A DNA stretch of 64,000 bases from Pelotomaculum propionicicum (GCF_004369225.1 NZ_QFFZ01000017.1:1-64000); one strand, 5' to 3'; positions 1-8,768 are shown, counted from the first letter of the stretch. The notes: generated from the letters alone by a model not told the origin. A program made the numbers and translations.

Positions 1-17
1 GGTTGATCGCCTCCTAT
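1..17 (-). promoter_or_regulatory. Probable ribosome-binding site of a gene lying left of the window
   Basis: Read on the minus strand the first bases contain AGGAGG followed by about nine bases to the window edge, the usual distance to a start codon. A minus-strand gene probably begins just outside the window. This is inference from the Shine-Dalgarno alone. Confidence 0.35.
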
Positions 18-200
18 AAGTGACCGCCTTCTTGGTTGCCCAGTTATTACCAGTTGAGTATCTGGGATCAGTTTTTTATTGCCTTTTTTGCTTTCCCAGG
101 ACAAAATATTTTCCAGTTTTCTCGAAAATGGTGCTTGACATTTTACCGCTGGGCTTTTCCGTTTTAATAGCAACCTGCCTTAAATAAATTCTAATAAAAT

Positions 201-224
201 GTAAAACCCGGCGCAAGCCGGGCC
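201..224 (-). terminator. Intrinsic terminator after the 197-aa hypothetical gene
   Basis: A six-base-pair GC stem (CCCGGC/GCCGGG) with a GCAA-type tetraloop is followed on the minus strand by TTTT. It lies about 60 bases past the stop of the gene at 282-875 and would end its transcript. Confidence 0.7.
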
Positions 225-281
225 TCAAATACACCTGCCAATTTATAATCATTTTTGCATTGTCCTCACTAAATACACCAG

Positions 282-875
282 CTAGAAAGGCGCCGCTGAG
301 AATCCCCTTGCTTCCGCAACCCGGCCGATTTCAGGCGGCGCACCCCTTTTCTTAAGCTGTGATTCCTGTATGGCCTGTGCTATTAAACAGCCAAGCGAGT
401 CTAAAAAATAGTCGACATCTTCTTTAGCGCCCAGCAGCGGCTGGTGTTTATATTTTGTGGCAAACCGGTGCAAGGGCAATTCCTCCGGCGGCTTTCCCTT
501 CTTCCTCCAGCGGACTGCGGTCCCCTGGTATATGATGACCGCGTTGGTATTGGCCAGCAGCACCAAATAATCTTCCCATAACCTGGCGTATGATGTCTCG
601 CTGAGAGGGAAGGAAACGCCATCACGAAATACAAGCAGCCCTCTGCGGAAGTCGGGCTGACCTTTTTGGATGGCCTCATAGTCCGGCAACAGGCCTTTCC
701 AGCGCCTGACCAGCTTTACGTAGAGTGAACGTGTGGATATTCTGTCAGCAATATCAACGATCCAGGTTTCACCCAGTTTGGGCTTGCCGCCGCCCGGTAA
801 CGGGAGGCAGAGTCCCTGCGGGCTGTTGCCTGCTATAGAAACGCCGTAAGGTATATTAAATGTTACTTTTAACAA
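282..875 (-). CDS. Hypothetical protein, 197 aa
   Basis: I do not recognise the family. The start is a TTG preceded by GGGGGTG at a good distance, and the frame is open for 197 codons with ordinary codon use. The protein looks soluble and basic, with no clear signal peptide or membrane segment; the C-terminal third is predicted-helical and ends in a Lys/Arg-rich then Ala/Pro tail. It is a single-gene unit with its own terminator. No function should be assigned from sequence alone. Confidence 0.6.
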   Translation of the reverse strand: MLKVTFNIPYGVSIAGNSPQGLCLPLPGGGKPKLGETWIVDIADRISTRSLYVKLVRRWKGLLPDYEAIQKGQPDFRRGLLVFRDGVSFPLSETSYARLWEDYLVLLANTNAVIIYQGTAVRWRKKGKPPEELPLHRFATKYKHQPLLGAKEDVDYFLDSLGCLIAQAIQESQLKKRGAPPEIGRVAEARGFSAAPF

Positions 876-980
876 AATTACACCCCCGCGTAAGGTAAGG
901 ACCCGTTTCTATAATTGTATAAAATTTTATGGTTTTTTTCATGAGACTTTCGTCCTAATTTGCCCTATAGGCCAAAGGGC

Positions 981-1004
981 AAAAAAAGCCCCCGTTAGGG
1001 GGCT
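981..1004 (-). terminator. Intrinsic terminator downstream of the DUF2334/FG-GAP gene
   Basis: GCCCCC-gtta-GGGGGC hairpin followed on the minus strand by seven T. It is separated from the stop of the gene at 1113 by a REP-like repeat (1013-1103). Confidence 0.65.
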
Positions 1005-1012
1005 GTAGACAA

Positions 1013-1103
1013 TGTAGGTTCGATTTCAATCGAACAAGGCGCGTCAGCGCCGACATTGTTTTTGAGGTCAGTGCACCATTGTGCGAATAAATTCGCACCT
1101 ACA
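1013..1103. repeat. REP-like palindromic repeat, full copy 1
   Basis: About 91 bp bounded by TGTAGGT and its inverse ACCTACA. Inside are three successive palindromes: TTCGATTTCAATCGAA, a GGCGCG/CAGCGCC hairpin and GTGCGAATAAATTCGCAC. A second full copy is at 6051-6139, and partial copies lie at 8708, 42446, 43646 and 43710. The form resembles bacterial REP/BIME or MITE elements. Confidence 0.8.
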
Positions 1104-1112
1104 ACGCTCAGG

Positions 1113-3047
1113 TTAGTTCGAGCCCGCCGGGGGGCTGTTGTTTCTGTTCATTACTGAGATGGCTAGGTCAATGGGCGTCTGGCCTCCGAATTGACGCGAT
1201 ACCGCCAGGTCGGATTTTTTGTCACCGTCAAAATCGCCAACCAGGAACTGTCCGGCGGGGTCTTTGCCAAAAACCACAGGCCAGCTTTCAATTACAAACT
1301 GCTTATTCCTGGTAAGGATAAACTGCCATTTCCCGAGCGTGTTGTCATAAGCGATAAAATCGTCGACACCTTCACCGGTATAGTCACCTGTCTGCACCTG
1401 CCACCTGTCACCGGTTACAAAGCCCGCAATCCAGGGCTGTCCGCCGTTGTCAGCGGGAAGCTCAAATTTGTCCCCCGCACTAAGCGCAACCTGTATAGCC
1501 CCTGTATTCTTATTCAGTGCAGCGAGGTCTTTTTTACCGTCACCGTTAAAATCACCGGTTAAAATTTGCAAGCCCGCGCCCGCGCCCCAATTCTCCAGCC
1601 AGGGTCTGGCGGGAGTAAAGCTGTCTCCGGCACTCAGCGCCACATAAGCTGTATTCTCGTCCTGTACCCAAAACAGGAGACCATCCCTGCTGCTGTTATT
1701 ATAACGTCCCGCAAAGAATTTAACCGTGCCCCCGGAAGCGTTGAAGCTGCCCCAGGGCTGCTGAGGGATAAATTTGCTGCCGTCACTCAAAGCGACATTT
1801 ATCTCACCTGTTTTTTTATCCCAGGAAACCAGGTCTTTTTTTCCGTCATTGTTAAAATCACCGGCGGCAAATTCCTTTGTGCCTCCCTGCCCCCAGTTTT
1901 TGAGCCAGTCCGTGGTTGGGGCAAACGACTCTGGATTATATCTGGGCAGAAGCCGGTCCACCCGGCTTAGACCTGCTTGCCAAAGCCCCTTGGCCGGGTC
2001 CCCCGCTATAAGGTCAAAGCGCCCGTCTCCGTCAATATCACCAGACAGCAAAACCTTGCCCTTGCCGGCATTAAGGCCGGTTACACGCTCAGCCGGCAAA
2101 AAACCTATCAAGTCATAAACCGATACGAATTTATAGCCTCTCTCCTTAAAACCACTAATCAACCTTTTCAGATAAGAATCTGGTTCATGTGCGTAAAACT
2201 CTTTTCCCTGTGGTGTTTGCATCTTGTACAGGAATTTAAATTCCTGCGTAGGATGGTAAAAGAAACTGGCCAGGACTGCCGGATCATTTTTATCCAACTG
2301 GCTGAATATCCGTTCAACATCCTTGTCAACAGTTATATTATTAAGCGGGGCAGGCACAAAAATCACACTCTGGTTATCCATTCCCGTGCTGTCCCGTGAA
2401 CTTATATTCTTTAGTGTCTTTTCCCACGGGTTGGGATCATAGAGCAGGCCAAAGTAATTCCCAAAGGTTTTATACTGGTCCAGCGATGCGGTATAGTGAG
2501 GTGTTTCCCAGTAATCAACCGGTATACCGGCCCGCTCCATTGCTGCCAGCGCTTTTTGGACCCTCTCTTCAGCGTAGGCCATCTTGGCATACTCCTGCCC
2601 ACTCTTATCTGAAAACTCAAAGCCGGCGCCGGAAACTTCGTTAAGATGCTGGTGGGTGTACCCGTGCAGGCCTACCATCCCCCCCCTTTCCCGCATGTAC
2701 ATTATGGTTTTATTAAAGTCCCGGATCTGAAAAATTTCGGTATCCCCGACGCTTATTTCAATGTTGCTGGCCGGGTCTTTATAGACGGGTATCAGTGAAA
2801 TTTGAAAAGGAACTCCTTCTTTATAAAGATAATCAGCGATCTTAACCAGTTTATCTAATTTTTCTCTGGTATCGTAAGTGCCGGGGTTTACATCTTCCAG
2901 TCTGATTAAGGCGAGTTTTTGCGAGGCTGCCCACGACGAGTCACCTTGATAATAGAGAGGCGCCGGGTAGAAAAACTCGCGGCCGATAAAGAATACGGCG
3001 ATTATAATAATTATTGCGGCTGAAAGGTAAATTATTTTTCTTGACAA
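1113..3047 (-). CDS. Secreted DUF2334 polysaccharide-deacetylase-like protein with C-terminal FG-GAP repeats
   Basis: The 644-aa product has an N-terminal signal-anchor (a run of Ile/Ala/Val near residues 6-20). A DUF2334 domain follows (about 40-330), marked by RLEDVNPGTYD, a GLHGYTHQH metal-type motif and a TPHYTAS segment; this family belongs to the carbohydrate esterase 4/NodB-like fold. About five FG-GAP/VCBS-type repeats come next, each with a GDFNxDGKKDL-type calcium-binding loop. I chose the TTG at 3047 because AAGGTGA sits 6 bases upstream; an in-frame GTG lies 8 codons earlier. It is probably an extracytoplasmic glycan-active protein whose repeats form a beta-propeller. Substrate unknown. 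Confidence 0.85.
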   Translation of the reverse strand: MSRKIIYLSAAIIIIIAVFFIGREFFYPAPLYYQGDSSWAASQKLALIRLEDVNPGTYDTREKLDKLVKIADYLYKEGVPFQISLIPVYKDPASNIEISVGDTEIFQIRDFNKTIMYMRERGGMVGLHGYTHQHLNEVSGAGFEFSDKSGQEYAKMAYAEERVQKALAAMERAGIPVDYWETPHYTASLDQYKTFGNYFGLLYDPNPWEKTLKNISSRDSTGMDNQSVIFVPAPLNNITVDKDVERIFSQLDKNDPAVLASFFYHPTQEFKFLYKMQTPQGKEFYAHEPDSYLKRLISGFKERGYKFVSVYDLIGFLPAERVTGLNAGKGKVLLSGDIDGDGRFDLIAGDPAKGLWQAGLSRVDRLLPRYNPESFAPTTDWLKNWGQGGTKEFAAGDFNNDGKKDLVSWDKKTGEINVALSDGSKFIPQQPWGSFNASGGTVKFFAGRYNNSSRDGLLFWVQDENTAYVALSAGDSFTPARPWLENWGAGAGLQILTGDFNGDGKKDLAALNKNTGAIQVALSAGDKFELPADNGGQPWIAGFVTGDRWQVQTGDYTGEGVDDFIAYDNTLGKWQFILTRNKQFVIESWPVVFGKDPAGQFLVGDFDGDKKSDLAVSRQFGGQTPIDLAISVMNRNNSPPAGSN

Positions 3048-3214
3048 TATGATCACCTTCGTAATAGACACTGAACTAGTTTTTTCTTAAGTTTTTAATT
3101 AATTTCAACATTATTCTACTTTATCCTTCTTTCCTTTGTTTGCAGACTCATAGACAGCCCAGGTTGATATAATCCCAATAATTGCATGTATTTTCCATTG
3201 TGAATTTAAGCCGT

Positions 3215-3256
3215 AAAAACACCGGCCAGAGCAGTCGGCACTGTTCCTTCCGGTGT
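3215..3256 (-). terminator. Intrinsic terminator after the C_GCAxxG_C_C gene
   Basis: ACACCGG...CCGGTGT arms pair around an internal hairpin and are followed on the minus strand by a T run. The element lies just past the stop at 3270. Confidence 0.6.
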
Positions 3257-3269
3257 GTTTTCTTAAAGC

Positions 3270-3716
3270 CTATTCTTTTTTTACCAGGCCCTGATCAATC
3301 AGGTATTCCATCAGGAGCTTACCGGTATTGCCGGTAATTTTTATGCAGTTTTTCAAATGTTCAGGTGTGTCGTACGGGTGCGGGTTAAGCACCCGGCAGC
3401 AAGTGCCGCCAAAACGGTCTTGAAATAAATCATGAAATTCATGGGCCGCGTTATAGCCTGGCTCACGATCCTTCTCGTTACTGGTCCTCCCCTTAAAAAG
3501 ACCGATAATTGCCACCGACGCGTTCAGGGCGCCGCATACGCATCCGGCATGTCCGAACCCGCCTCCGAAACCGGTAAACATCCTGACCAGCCCGGCATCC
3601 AGTTCGGGGGCAACCAGATCCCGCATGGCAAGAAAAATAGACTCCGAACAGTTATAACCCTCCCTAAAATATCCTCCTGCCTTATTACGCGCCTCTAAAA
3701 CAAGATCCTGACTCAT
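3270..3716 (-). CDS. C_GCAxxG_C_C family putative redox protein
   Basis: 148 aa, the usual size for this family. The diagnostic cysteines are present: YNCSES near residue 21, GHAGCVCGAL near 56-65, GTCCRVL near 104 and LKNCIK near 121. Members are thought to be redox-active or metal-binding small proteins, often near transporters, but no reaction is established. The start is an ATG behind GGAGGCGG. It stands alone between a terminator and the DUF503 gene. Confidence 0.85.
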   Translation of the reverse strand: MSQDLVLEARNKAGGYFREGYNCSESIFLAMRDLVAPELDAGLVRMFTGFGGGFGHAGCVCGALNASVAIIGLFKGRTSNEKDREPGYNAAHEFHDLFQDRFGGTCCRVLNPHPYDTPEHLKNCIKITGNTGKLLMEYLIDQGLVKKE

Positions 3717-3817
3717 GATCCGCCTCCCTTTTTTAACAATGTTAAGACCCTGAAGTCATTGTATCAAATTATCAGACTCTTTTGTTAAAATCATTATATA
3801 TTTATAGAATGTTCCCT

Positions 3818-4099
3818 CTAGAGAAATTCGGTTTGGTAATCAGTGATAAGCACGCTGCCCTGTGCTTCTATGAACCTGACCACCGCCGCTAAAACCTGGT
3901 GTGCGTGAACTTTTTCAGAGCTTACAAAAGCAACGCCGATGACAGAGCGCTGCCAGGTATCTTGTTCACCCACTTCAGCCACAGAAACATTAAACCGGTT
4001 TTTAGTCCGTTCTATTACACCTTTAATTACTCTTCTTTTATCCTTAAGAGAAGCTGCTTCTCCCAGATGCAGCTCAACGGTCAAAACCCCTATAATCAA
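3818..4099 (-). CDS. DUF503 domain protein (YlxP-like)
   Basis: 93 aa, full length for DUF503. The N-terminal strand (MIIGVLTVELHLGEA), the KDKRR motif near residue 20 and the VAEVGEQDTWQ segment are typical. In Bacilli the homologue YlxP sits in the nusA-infB-rbfA region and may act with ribosome maturation; that link is not visible here. Start is TTG with GGAGG upstream. The PpaX-like gene lies 37 bp upstream on the same strand, so the two may be co-transcribed. Confidence 0.85.
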   Translation of the reverse strand: MIIGVLTVELHLGEAASLKDKRRVIKGVIERTKNRFNVSVAEVGEQDTWQRSVIGVAFVSSEKVHAHQVLAAVVRFIEAQGSVLITDYQTEFL

Positions 4100-4136
4100 T
4101 TAGATTGCCTCCATAGCATACCTTACCTTACATGCC

Positions 4137-4766
4137 TTACAGGTAGTTATTCAGTTCGTCCCACCGGTCAATCATACCGTCCGGCCGCAGGCTTGCCAGC
4201 TCCTCCCTGCTGCCAAGGCCCCAGGTTACGCCAAGTGTGCGGGAACCGGCGTTTTGACCGGTTATAATGTCAAATTTGCTGTCTCCCACATAAATAGTAT
4301 CAGCCGCCTGTGTTCCCAAAAATTTTATGGCATTCAACAGAGGCTCCGGATCGGGCTTATGTTTCTTAACGTCGTGTGCGGTGATGATTACGTCCATAAA
4401 GCAATCCAGCCCGGTAAAAAGGGTGGTTCTAGAAGTGCCTGTCTTTCCCTTGGAAGTGACAATGCCCAATCTGACACCACGTTTTTTAAGCTGCTCCAAT
4501 AAAGCGATGGTACCGGGATAAAGCCTGGTGAAAAGGTCAAGATCACGGTGGTAGTAATACTGGTAAAGCTCTTCAAAACGGGACGCGGCTTTCCCCGCAA
4601 AAAATTTGCCGATATCCTTTAAAGGAAGCCCGACCAACCTGGCCAGATCATTGTTGTTCCATGGTATCTTCATATCGGCGAATACCAGCCTGTAAGTCCT
4701 GAAAATAAGCGGCAGGGAATCCACCAGCGTACCGTCTAAATCAAACAATACTGCTTCAGTTCTCAT
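4137..4766 (-). CDS. HAD-superfamily phosphatase, PpaX/Gph-like
   Basis: 209 aa. All four HAD motifs are visible: I, DLDGTLVDS (nucleophile Asp 9, acid Asp 11); II, TSKGK near residue 104; III, KKHKPDPEP near 133; and IV, VGDSKFDI near 160. The helical cap lies between motifs I and II, as in phosphoglycolate phosphatase and pyrophosphatase PpaX. It should hydrolyse a small phosphate ester or pyrophosphate in the cytoplasm; the exact substrate cannot be read from the sequence. Confidence 0.85.
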   Translation of the reverse strand: MRTEAVLFDLDGTLVDSLPLIFRTYRLVFADMKIPWNNNDLARLVGLPLKDIGKFFAGKAASRFEELYQYYYHRDLDLFTRLYPGTIALLEQLKKRGVRLGIVTSKGKTGTSRTTLFTGLDCFMDVIITAHDVKKHKPDPEPLLNAIKFLGTQAADTIYVGDSKFDIITGQNAGSRTLGVTWGLGSREELASLRPDGMIDRWDELNNYL

Positions 4767-4893
4767 TTAAAAACCCTTTCTGACTTGGAGACTTATTCAT
4801 TAAGCTTATTTTTCACTTTTTTATAGTACCGGTTTAGTAAAAAAAATAGCATGGAGCTTTTAAAACCATATACTATAAAAAAGGGTTGCAAAT

Positions 4894-5205
4894 ATGTTTA
4901 ATTTTAACCTCTTTAAAAGAAAAAAACCAGCCCGCAGTAAAGTTAACAGCTCACCTAAAAAAGTTTCTGTATTTGAAAACGGAACTGAAAACCAACTGGA
5001 AATAATAATAGGTGATATCTCGCTTAAAATAACCCGCAGTTCAGCGATACCACCCAGTAATGAGCTTACCGTTATCATTCCCAGGGCGGAAATCAGGCGC
5101 AGGCGCTATGAGCGAGGGCTGTTAGCCGGGACTGAAGAAATACTGCTTTCCAGCGTCACTCTGGTCGACTCGCCCCGTCACCCTCCTGAAAAGCCAGCTC
5201 TGTGA
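4894..5205 (+). CDS. Hypothetical protein, 103 aa
   Basis: This plus-strand gene starts with ATG behind AAGGG. The product begins with a basic N-terminus (NLFKRKKPARSK) and has no membrane segment. Its central part (residues 25-75) looks like alternating strands rich in Ile/Val/Glu and its tail is Pro-rich. The last 50 bases run convergently over the 3' end of the metallophosphoesterase gene, which weakens the case slightly. No family recognised. Confidence 0.5.
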   Translation: MFNFNLFKRKKPARSKVNSSPKKVSVFENGTENQLEIIIGDISLKITRSSAIPPSNELTVIIPRAEIRRRRYERGLLAGTEEILLSSVTLVDSPRHPPEKPAL

Positions 5206-5920
5206 TCAGGGCCGGAGTAAATTTGAGATAATCGGCGCTGACCAGGTGAAAGTTGATGCCCCAGGCCTGTCCCGGCAGGCGCAGCCGGGCGGCGGCGCCA
5301 TGCAGGTGGCTGTAAACAACGTTGCCCACATTATACTTTTTAAACAGCTCAATAAATTCATTCATTTCATGCCGCTCGCTGGTCGGCATAAAATGGAGCA
5401 TCGCGATAATCTCTTCAGCAGAGCCGGCTGCCCCTCTTAAAGAGTTTTCCATCCTGATCAATTCCCTGCGGTATATCTTCAAGTCATCTTCTTTAAAATA
5501 ATCCGACCCGGGACACCACCAGCCCCTGGAGCCGCAAATGGCCAGACTGCCGACCCGCACGTGATCATTTTGGATTACCTTCATATTTGGGGGCAGTACG
5601 GCCCGCACTTTAGACAGGCTCTGCCACCAGTAATCGTGATTGCCTGCCAAACAAATAATCCGGCCCGGCAGCCGGCCGAGAAAATCCAAATCAAAGCGGG
5701 CCTCGTCCAATTTCAAAGCCCATGAAATATCGCCGGGCAGTAGAACCAAATCCCCGGCGCTGACCGTATTAGTCCAGTTTTCATATATTTTACGGTAATG
5801 TTCATGCCACTCCGCACCGAAGACGTCCATAGGCTTGTACTGCTCAACACATTCCCATCGCTGCGGGTCAACCGGCCGGCTAAAAGAGAGATGGACATCA
5901 CCAATAGCGTAAATCTTCAA
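5156..5920 (-). CDS. Calcineurin-like metallophosphoesterase
   Basis: 254 aa from a TTG at 5920, chosen because GGTGAGG lies upstream and the first strand, KIYAIGDVHLS, then starts the protein as in the family. Metal-binding motifs are in order: GDVH (residues 7-10), GDISWAL (about 60), GNHDYWW (about 88), a late H near 176, and SHLHG (about 205). The protein is a cytoplasmic phosphodiesterase or phosphatase of unknown substrate. A longer in-frame reading to 6091 runs through a REP-like repeat and a terminator and is not credible. Confidence 0.85.
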   Translation of the reverse strand: MKIYAIGDVHLSFSRPVDPQRWECVEQYKPMDVFGAEWHEHYRKIYENWTNTVSAGDLVLLPGDISWALKLDEARFDLDFLGRLPGRIICLAGNHDYWWQSLSKVRAVLPPNMKVIQNDHVRVGSLAICGSRGWWCPGSDYFKEDDLKIYRRELIRMENSLRGAAGSAEEIIAMLHFMPTSERHEMNEFIELFKKYNVGNVVYSHLHGAAARLRLPGQAWGINFHLVSADYLKFTPALITELAFQEGDGASRPE

Positions 5921-5975
5921 TTTGTCCTCACCTGTCCACCCTTCTAATTTAACCCTTTTCCCGGAGAAATAAAAG

Positions 5976-5996
5976 GCAAAAGCCCCTAGAGGGCTT
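5976..5996 (-). terminator. Terminator-like hairpin upstream of the metallophosphoesterase gene
   Basis: AAGCCC-TCTAG-GGGCTT followed by TTTGCCTTTTATTT on the minus strand. It would stop transcripts coming out of fliY before the phosphoesterase gene. A second, inverted version is at 6172-6191, and a REP-like repeat lies between them. Confidence 0.6.
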
Positions 5997-6050
5997 GGTT
6001 TGTAGAGAAAGCCGTCCATACCGCTGATGCGGCAGCAACGGATTAGAAAC

Positions 6051-6139
6051 TGTAGGTTCGATTTTAATCGAACAAGGCGCGTTAGCGCCAAATTTGTTTG
6101 AAGCCATTACGACATTGTGCGACTAAAGTCGCACCTACA
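6051..6139. repeat. REP-like palindromic repeat, full copy 2
   Basis: 89 bp with the same TGTAGGT/ACCTACA ends and three internal palindromes as the copy at 1013-1103. The right palindrome here is GTGCGACTAAAGTCGCAC. It lies between two terminator-like hairpins. Confidence 0.8.
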
Positions 6140-6171
6140 ATTTGTAGGTAACATCATTATCAGATTAGTCT

Positions 6172-6191
6172 AAGCCCTAAAGGGGCTTTTT
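6172..6191 (+). terminator. Terminator-like hairpin touching the fliY stop
   Basis: AAGCCC-taaag-GGGCTT followed by TTTAT on the plus strand. It overlaps the fliY stop codon. On the minus strand it lacks a U tract, so the hairpin at 5976-5996 is the better terminator for the flagellar operon. Confidence 0.5.
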
Positions 6192-7503
6192 ATCTGTTGA
6201 GATTTTTGATTCTTTCCTCGGGGCCGATGATGTTGGTGATGCGGACCCCGAAGTTCTCATTGACAACAACCACCTCGCCCGTCGCCACCAGGGTGCCGTT
6301 GACCAGAACCTCCACCGGCTCATCAACCAGGCTTTGCATTTCAACCACAGAACCTGGCGAAAGGCCTAGTATGTCTTTAATCGGCCACCTGGTCCTGCCA
6401 AGCAGGACAGTGACTTTAAGGGGTATATCCAAAATCATGTCCAGGCGCTGCTGGTCAAAGCCGGGCGGCGCCGTCACGGGCCTGGCCGGTGAGGACGGGC
6501 GGGGAACTGCTTTAACCGGTTTTACTGCAGGCGGCTCTTGTGGCAATTCCGGTTCGGCAGCAGCAAAAGGCGCCGCTTCGGCTGGTACCTCCATCAGGAA
6601 TTCTTCGAAACCGGCCGGTTGAACAATCTCACCTGAAGCGCTTGAGTCAGCTAAATCAACAGGCTGGCTTTCCTCTTCAGCCGGGGGTGTAACTGCTTCC
6701 TCACCAAAAAGCTGGCCAAGAATCAGCCCCGCTTCCTCCCTGGCAGTGTCCAGCCCCATAACCTGCATGATTTGCGTGTAGAGGATATCGCCTATAGACA
6801 TATCAAACCATACAGTGACAATAGGTCCCTCCGTGGTAATATTCAGGTAGTCCAGGTCCTCGGAATTATGACATACCCTGGTCTCCGGGGGAGAAATATT
6901 TACTGTGCGGTTGAACATTGTAGCCATAGAGGTGGATGCTGAACCGATCATCTGGTTCATCGCCTCGGAAGCCGCGCTGACTCCGATCTCGTTCAACTCT
7001 TCGGTTATATTTGACCCGTCGCCGCCCATCATTAAGTCGGCCAGAACAGCCGCGTCCTGGATTTTCATGATCAGCAGGTTAAAACCGGAAAGCCCTTCAA
7101 TAAAGCGTACAAATATGGTTATATGAGGGATGGCGAAACTGTCAAAAAGCTCTTTCAGGCTGGTGATGGTTACCCTGGGACTGGTGATATTCACCTTTTG
7201 GTTAAGCAGCATGGAAAGTGTGGTTGAAGCCGAACCCATGCAGATGTTCCCGACTTCTCCCAGGGCGTCTTTCTGTTCATCTGTTAAACCTGCTTCAGGT
7301 TCTTTTGCTCCGGATTCTATTGCACTTGTTTCCACAGCCGCGCTTGCCGGCTCAGGTTCTCCGGAAATACCTTCTTGAGCTAAGACTTCCTGCAGCGGTA
7401 TTTCCACAAAATCCGCGTCAGCAGACTCTGGCTGAGACGGCTCAGCATCTTGAGCATTAAGCAGAGCGTCTATCTCTTCTTGTTTTAGAAGCCTATTAGA
7501 CAT
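6190..7503 (-). CDS. fliY: Flagellar motor switch phosphatase FliY
   Basis: 437 aa. An N-terminal peptide (LLKQEEIDALLNAQ) resembles the CheY-P binding segment of FliM. A CheC-like domain (about 75-275) has two phosphatase helices, DALGEVGNICMGSAS and EIGVSAASEAMNQMIGS. A Pro/Ala/Glu linker follows, then a C-terminal FliN/SpoA domain (about 365-437, IPLKVTVLLGR...VEVLVNGTLVATGEVVVVNENFGVRI). FliY forms the lower C-ring and dephosphorylates CheY-P. I chose the ATG at 7503, which overlaps the fliM stop and has GGAGGGTGAAAAGG upstream. It is the last gene of the flagellar superoperon. A separate short FliN is also encoded (22162-22542). Confidence 0.95.
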   Translation of the reverse strand: MSNRLLKQEEIDALLNAQDAEPSQPESADADFVEIPLQEVLAQEGISGEPEPASAAVETSAIESGAKEPEAGLTDEQKDALGEVGNICMGSASTTLSMLLNQKVNITSPRVTITSLKELFDSFAIPHITIFVRFIEGLSGFNLLIMKIQDAAVLADLMMGGDGSNITEELNEIGVSAASEAMNQMIGSASTSMATMFNRTVNISPPETRVCHNSEDLDYLNITTEGPIVTVWFDMSIGDILYTQIMQVMGLDTAREEAGLILGQLFGEEAVTPPAEEESQPVDLADSSASGEIVQPAGFEEFLMEVPAEAAPFAAAEPELPQEPPAVKPVKAVPRPSSPARPVTAPPGFDQQRLDMILDIPLKVTVLLGRTRWPIKDILGLSPGSVVEMQSLVDEPVEVLVNGTLVATGEVVVVNENFGVRITNIIGPEERIKNLNR

Positions 7504-8485
7504 CCTTTTCACCCTCCACCAACGCGGTAATTTGTACGGCAAGCTGTTTATTTAAAGTTCCTGCCTGCACTTTAAATTTTAACTGCTCACCAATATACAG
7601 ATCCATATCCTGGTCCACTCTTCTGTCCAGCAGTAAAACATCGCCCTCCTGCAGCTGCAGGAAATCATTGACGGTCACCCAGGTTTGTCCGGAAAGGACT
7701 GTGAGTTCAACTGTGGGCAGTCCCAGCCAGTGCTCCATTTTCTTTTTTTCCACGTCATCAATATCTGACGGGTGCGGTTTGAAACGTCTTTGAATACTCA
7801 TCTGGGATACCATTGGGTCAAGCAGGGGAAAAGGAAGGCAGAGGTTGATAAACCCTTTGGCAGATTCACCTACCTGCGTGGAGAATGACACCAGGGCCAC
7901 TATTTCATTAAAAGAGAACATCTGATGCAAATGCGGGTTTGTCTCGATGGAATCAACGGAAGGCTCCACCTGGACTATATCTTTCCAGGCTATGGCAAGG
8001 TTATCCAGAATCTTTACAGACAATTTTTGAACTACGGACAATTCTATGTCAGTCAAATCGCGAATGGTTTTCGGACTTTCACCGTTGCCCCCGAAAAAGA
8101 GGTCGATCATCGGAAAGAGAAACATAGGATCAAACTGGATAATACCTGTTCCTTTCAGGGGACTCATAGAGAAAATCATCAGAACGGTCGGACTAGGAAT
8201 AGAACGGATAAAATCCTCATAGGTCAACTGGTCGACTGAAACAACCTCAATCTGAATATTGTTTCTCAAATAACCGGTTAAAAAGTTGGAAAGAAGGCGG
8301 GCGAAACTACTATGTAAAACCTGCAAAGTCCGCAGCTGCTCTTTGGAAAACTTGTTGGGGCGACGGAAATCATAACGCTTGTAATCTATTTGTTTAACAT
8401 TTTCCTGCAGTTCACTAATCTTGACATCACCGGTTGACAGGGCATCCAGCAACGCGTCAATCTCATTTTGTGATAGAATATCCAT
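7496..8485 (-). CDS. fliM: Flagellar motor switch protein FliM
   Basis: 329 aa, normal FliM length. The N-terminal CheY-P binding motif LSQNEIDALLDAL is at residues 4-16. The middle CheC-like fold (about 45-230) lacks the phosphatase residues, as expected for FliM, and a SpoA-type domain ends the protein. FliM links FliG to FliN/FliY in the C-ring and receives CheY-P. It overlaps fliY by 8 bases, which suggests translational coupling. Confidence 0.95.
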   Translation of the reverse strand: MDILSQNEIDALLDALSTGDVKISELQENVKQIDYKRYDFRRPNKFSKEQLRTLQVLHSSFARLLSNFLTGYLRNNIQIEVVSVDQLTYEDFIRSIPSPTVLMIFSMSPLKGTGIIQFDPMFLFPMIDLFFGGNGESPKTIRDLTDIELSVVQKLSVKILDNLAIAWKDIVQVEPSVDSIETNPHLHQMFSFNEIVALVSFSTQVGESAKGFINLCLPFPLLDPMVSQMSIQRRFKPHPSDIDDVEKKKMEHWLGLPTVELTVLSGQTWVTVNDFLQLQEGDVLLLDRRVDQDMDLYIGEQLKFKVQAGTLNKQLAVQITALVEGEKDV

Positions 8486-8768
8486 CAGTAAACCCCACAG
8501 TTCGGTAGTCGGTAGTCAGTAGTAGGTTGTCGGTATATACTGCATTCTTTTCGGGTCCTAGGACCATAAAATTATCATATTACAATAGCTTTTTGCGTGC
8601 AACTTGCTTGTTTATCTGAAAAGCAAATAAACCTGCAGGTGGGATTGATCAGAACACTGCAGTTTGGACATTCTTTTCATCGATAGCGACGCAGGTATAC
8701 TAATACTTTGTGCGAATGAATTCGCACCTACATCTTCTCACGTCCCACGTCTCAATACCCACGTCCCA
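8486..8768. repeat. Repeat-rich spacer between cheY and fliM
   Basis: This spacer interrupts an otherwise tight gene series. It holds short direct repeats of GGTAGTC/CAGTAGT near 8502-8532, the half REP-like palindrome GTGCGAATGAATTCGCACCTACA (8710-8732), and an ACGTCCCACGTCTCAATACCCACGT-type block (about 8738-8768). The same words recur at 24100-24210 and 43666-43700. No gene seen. Confidence 0.6.

Noticed and set aside
5921-6091. 57-residue N-terminal extension of the metallophosphoesterase
   Set aside because: It reads through a REP-like repeat and terminator; the TTG at 5920 has a proper Shine-Dalgarno and starts at the first conserved strand.
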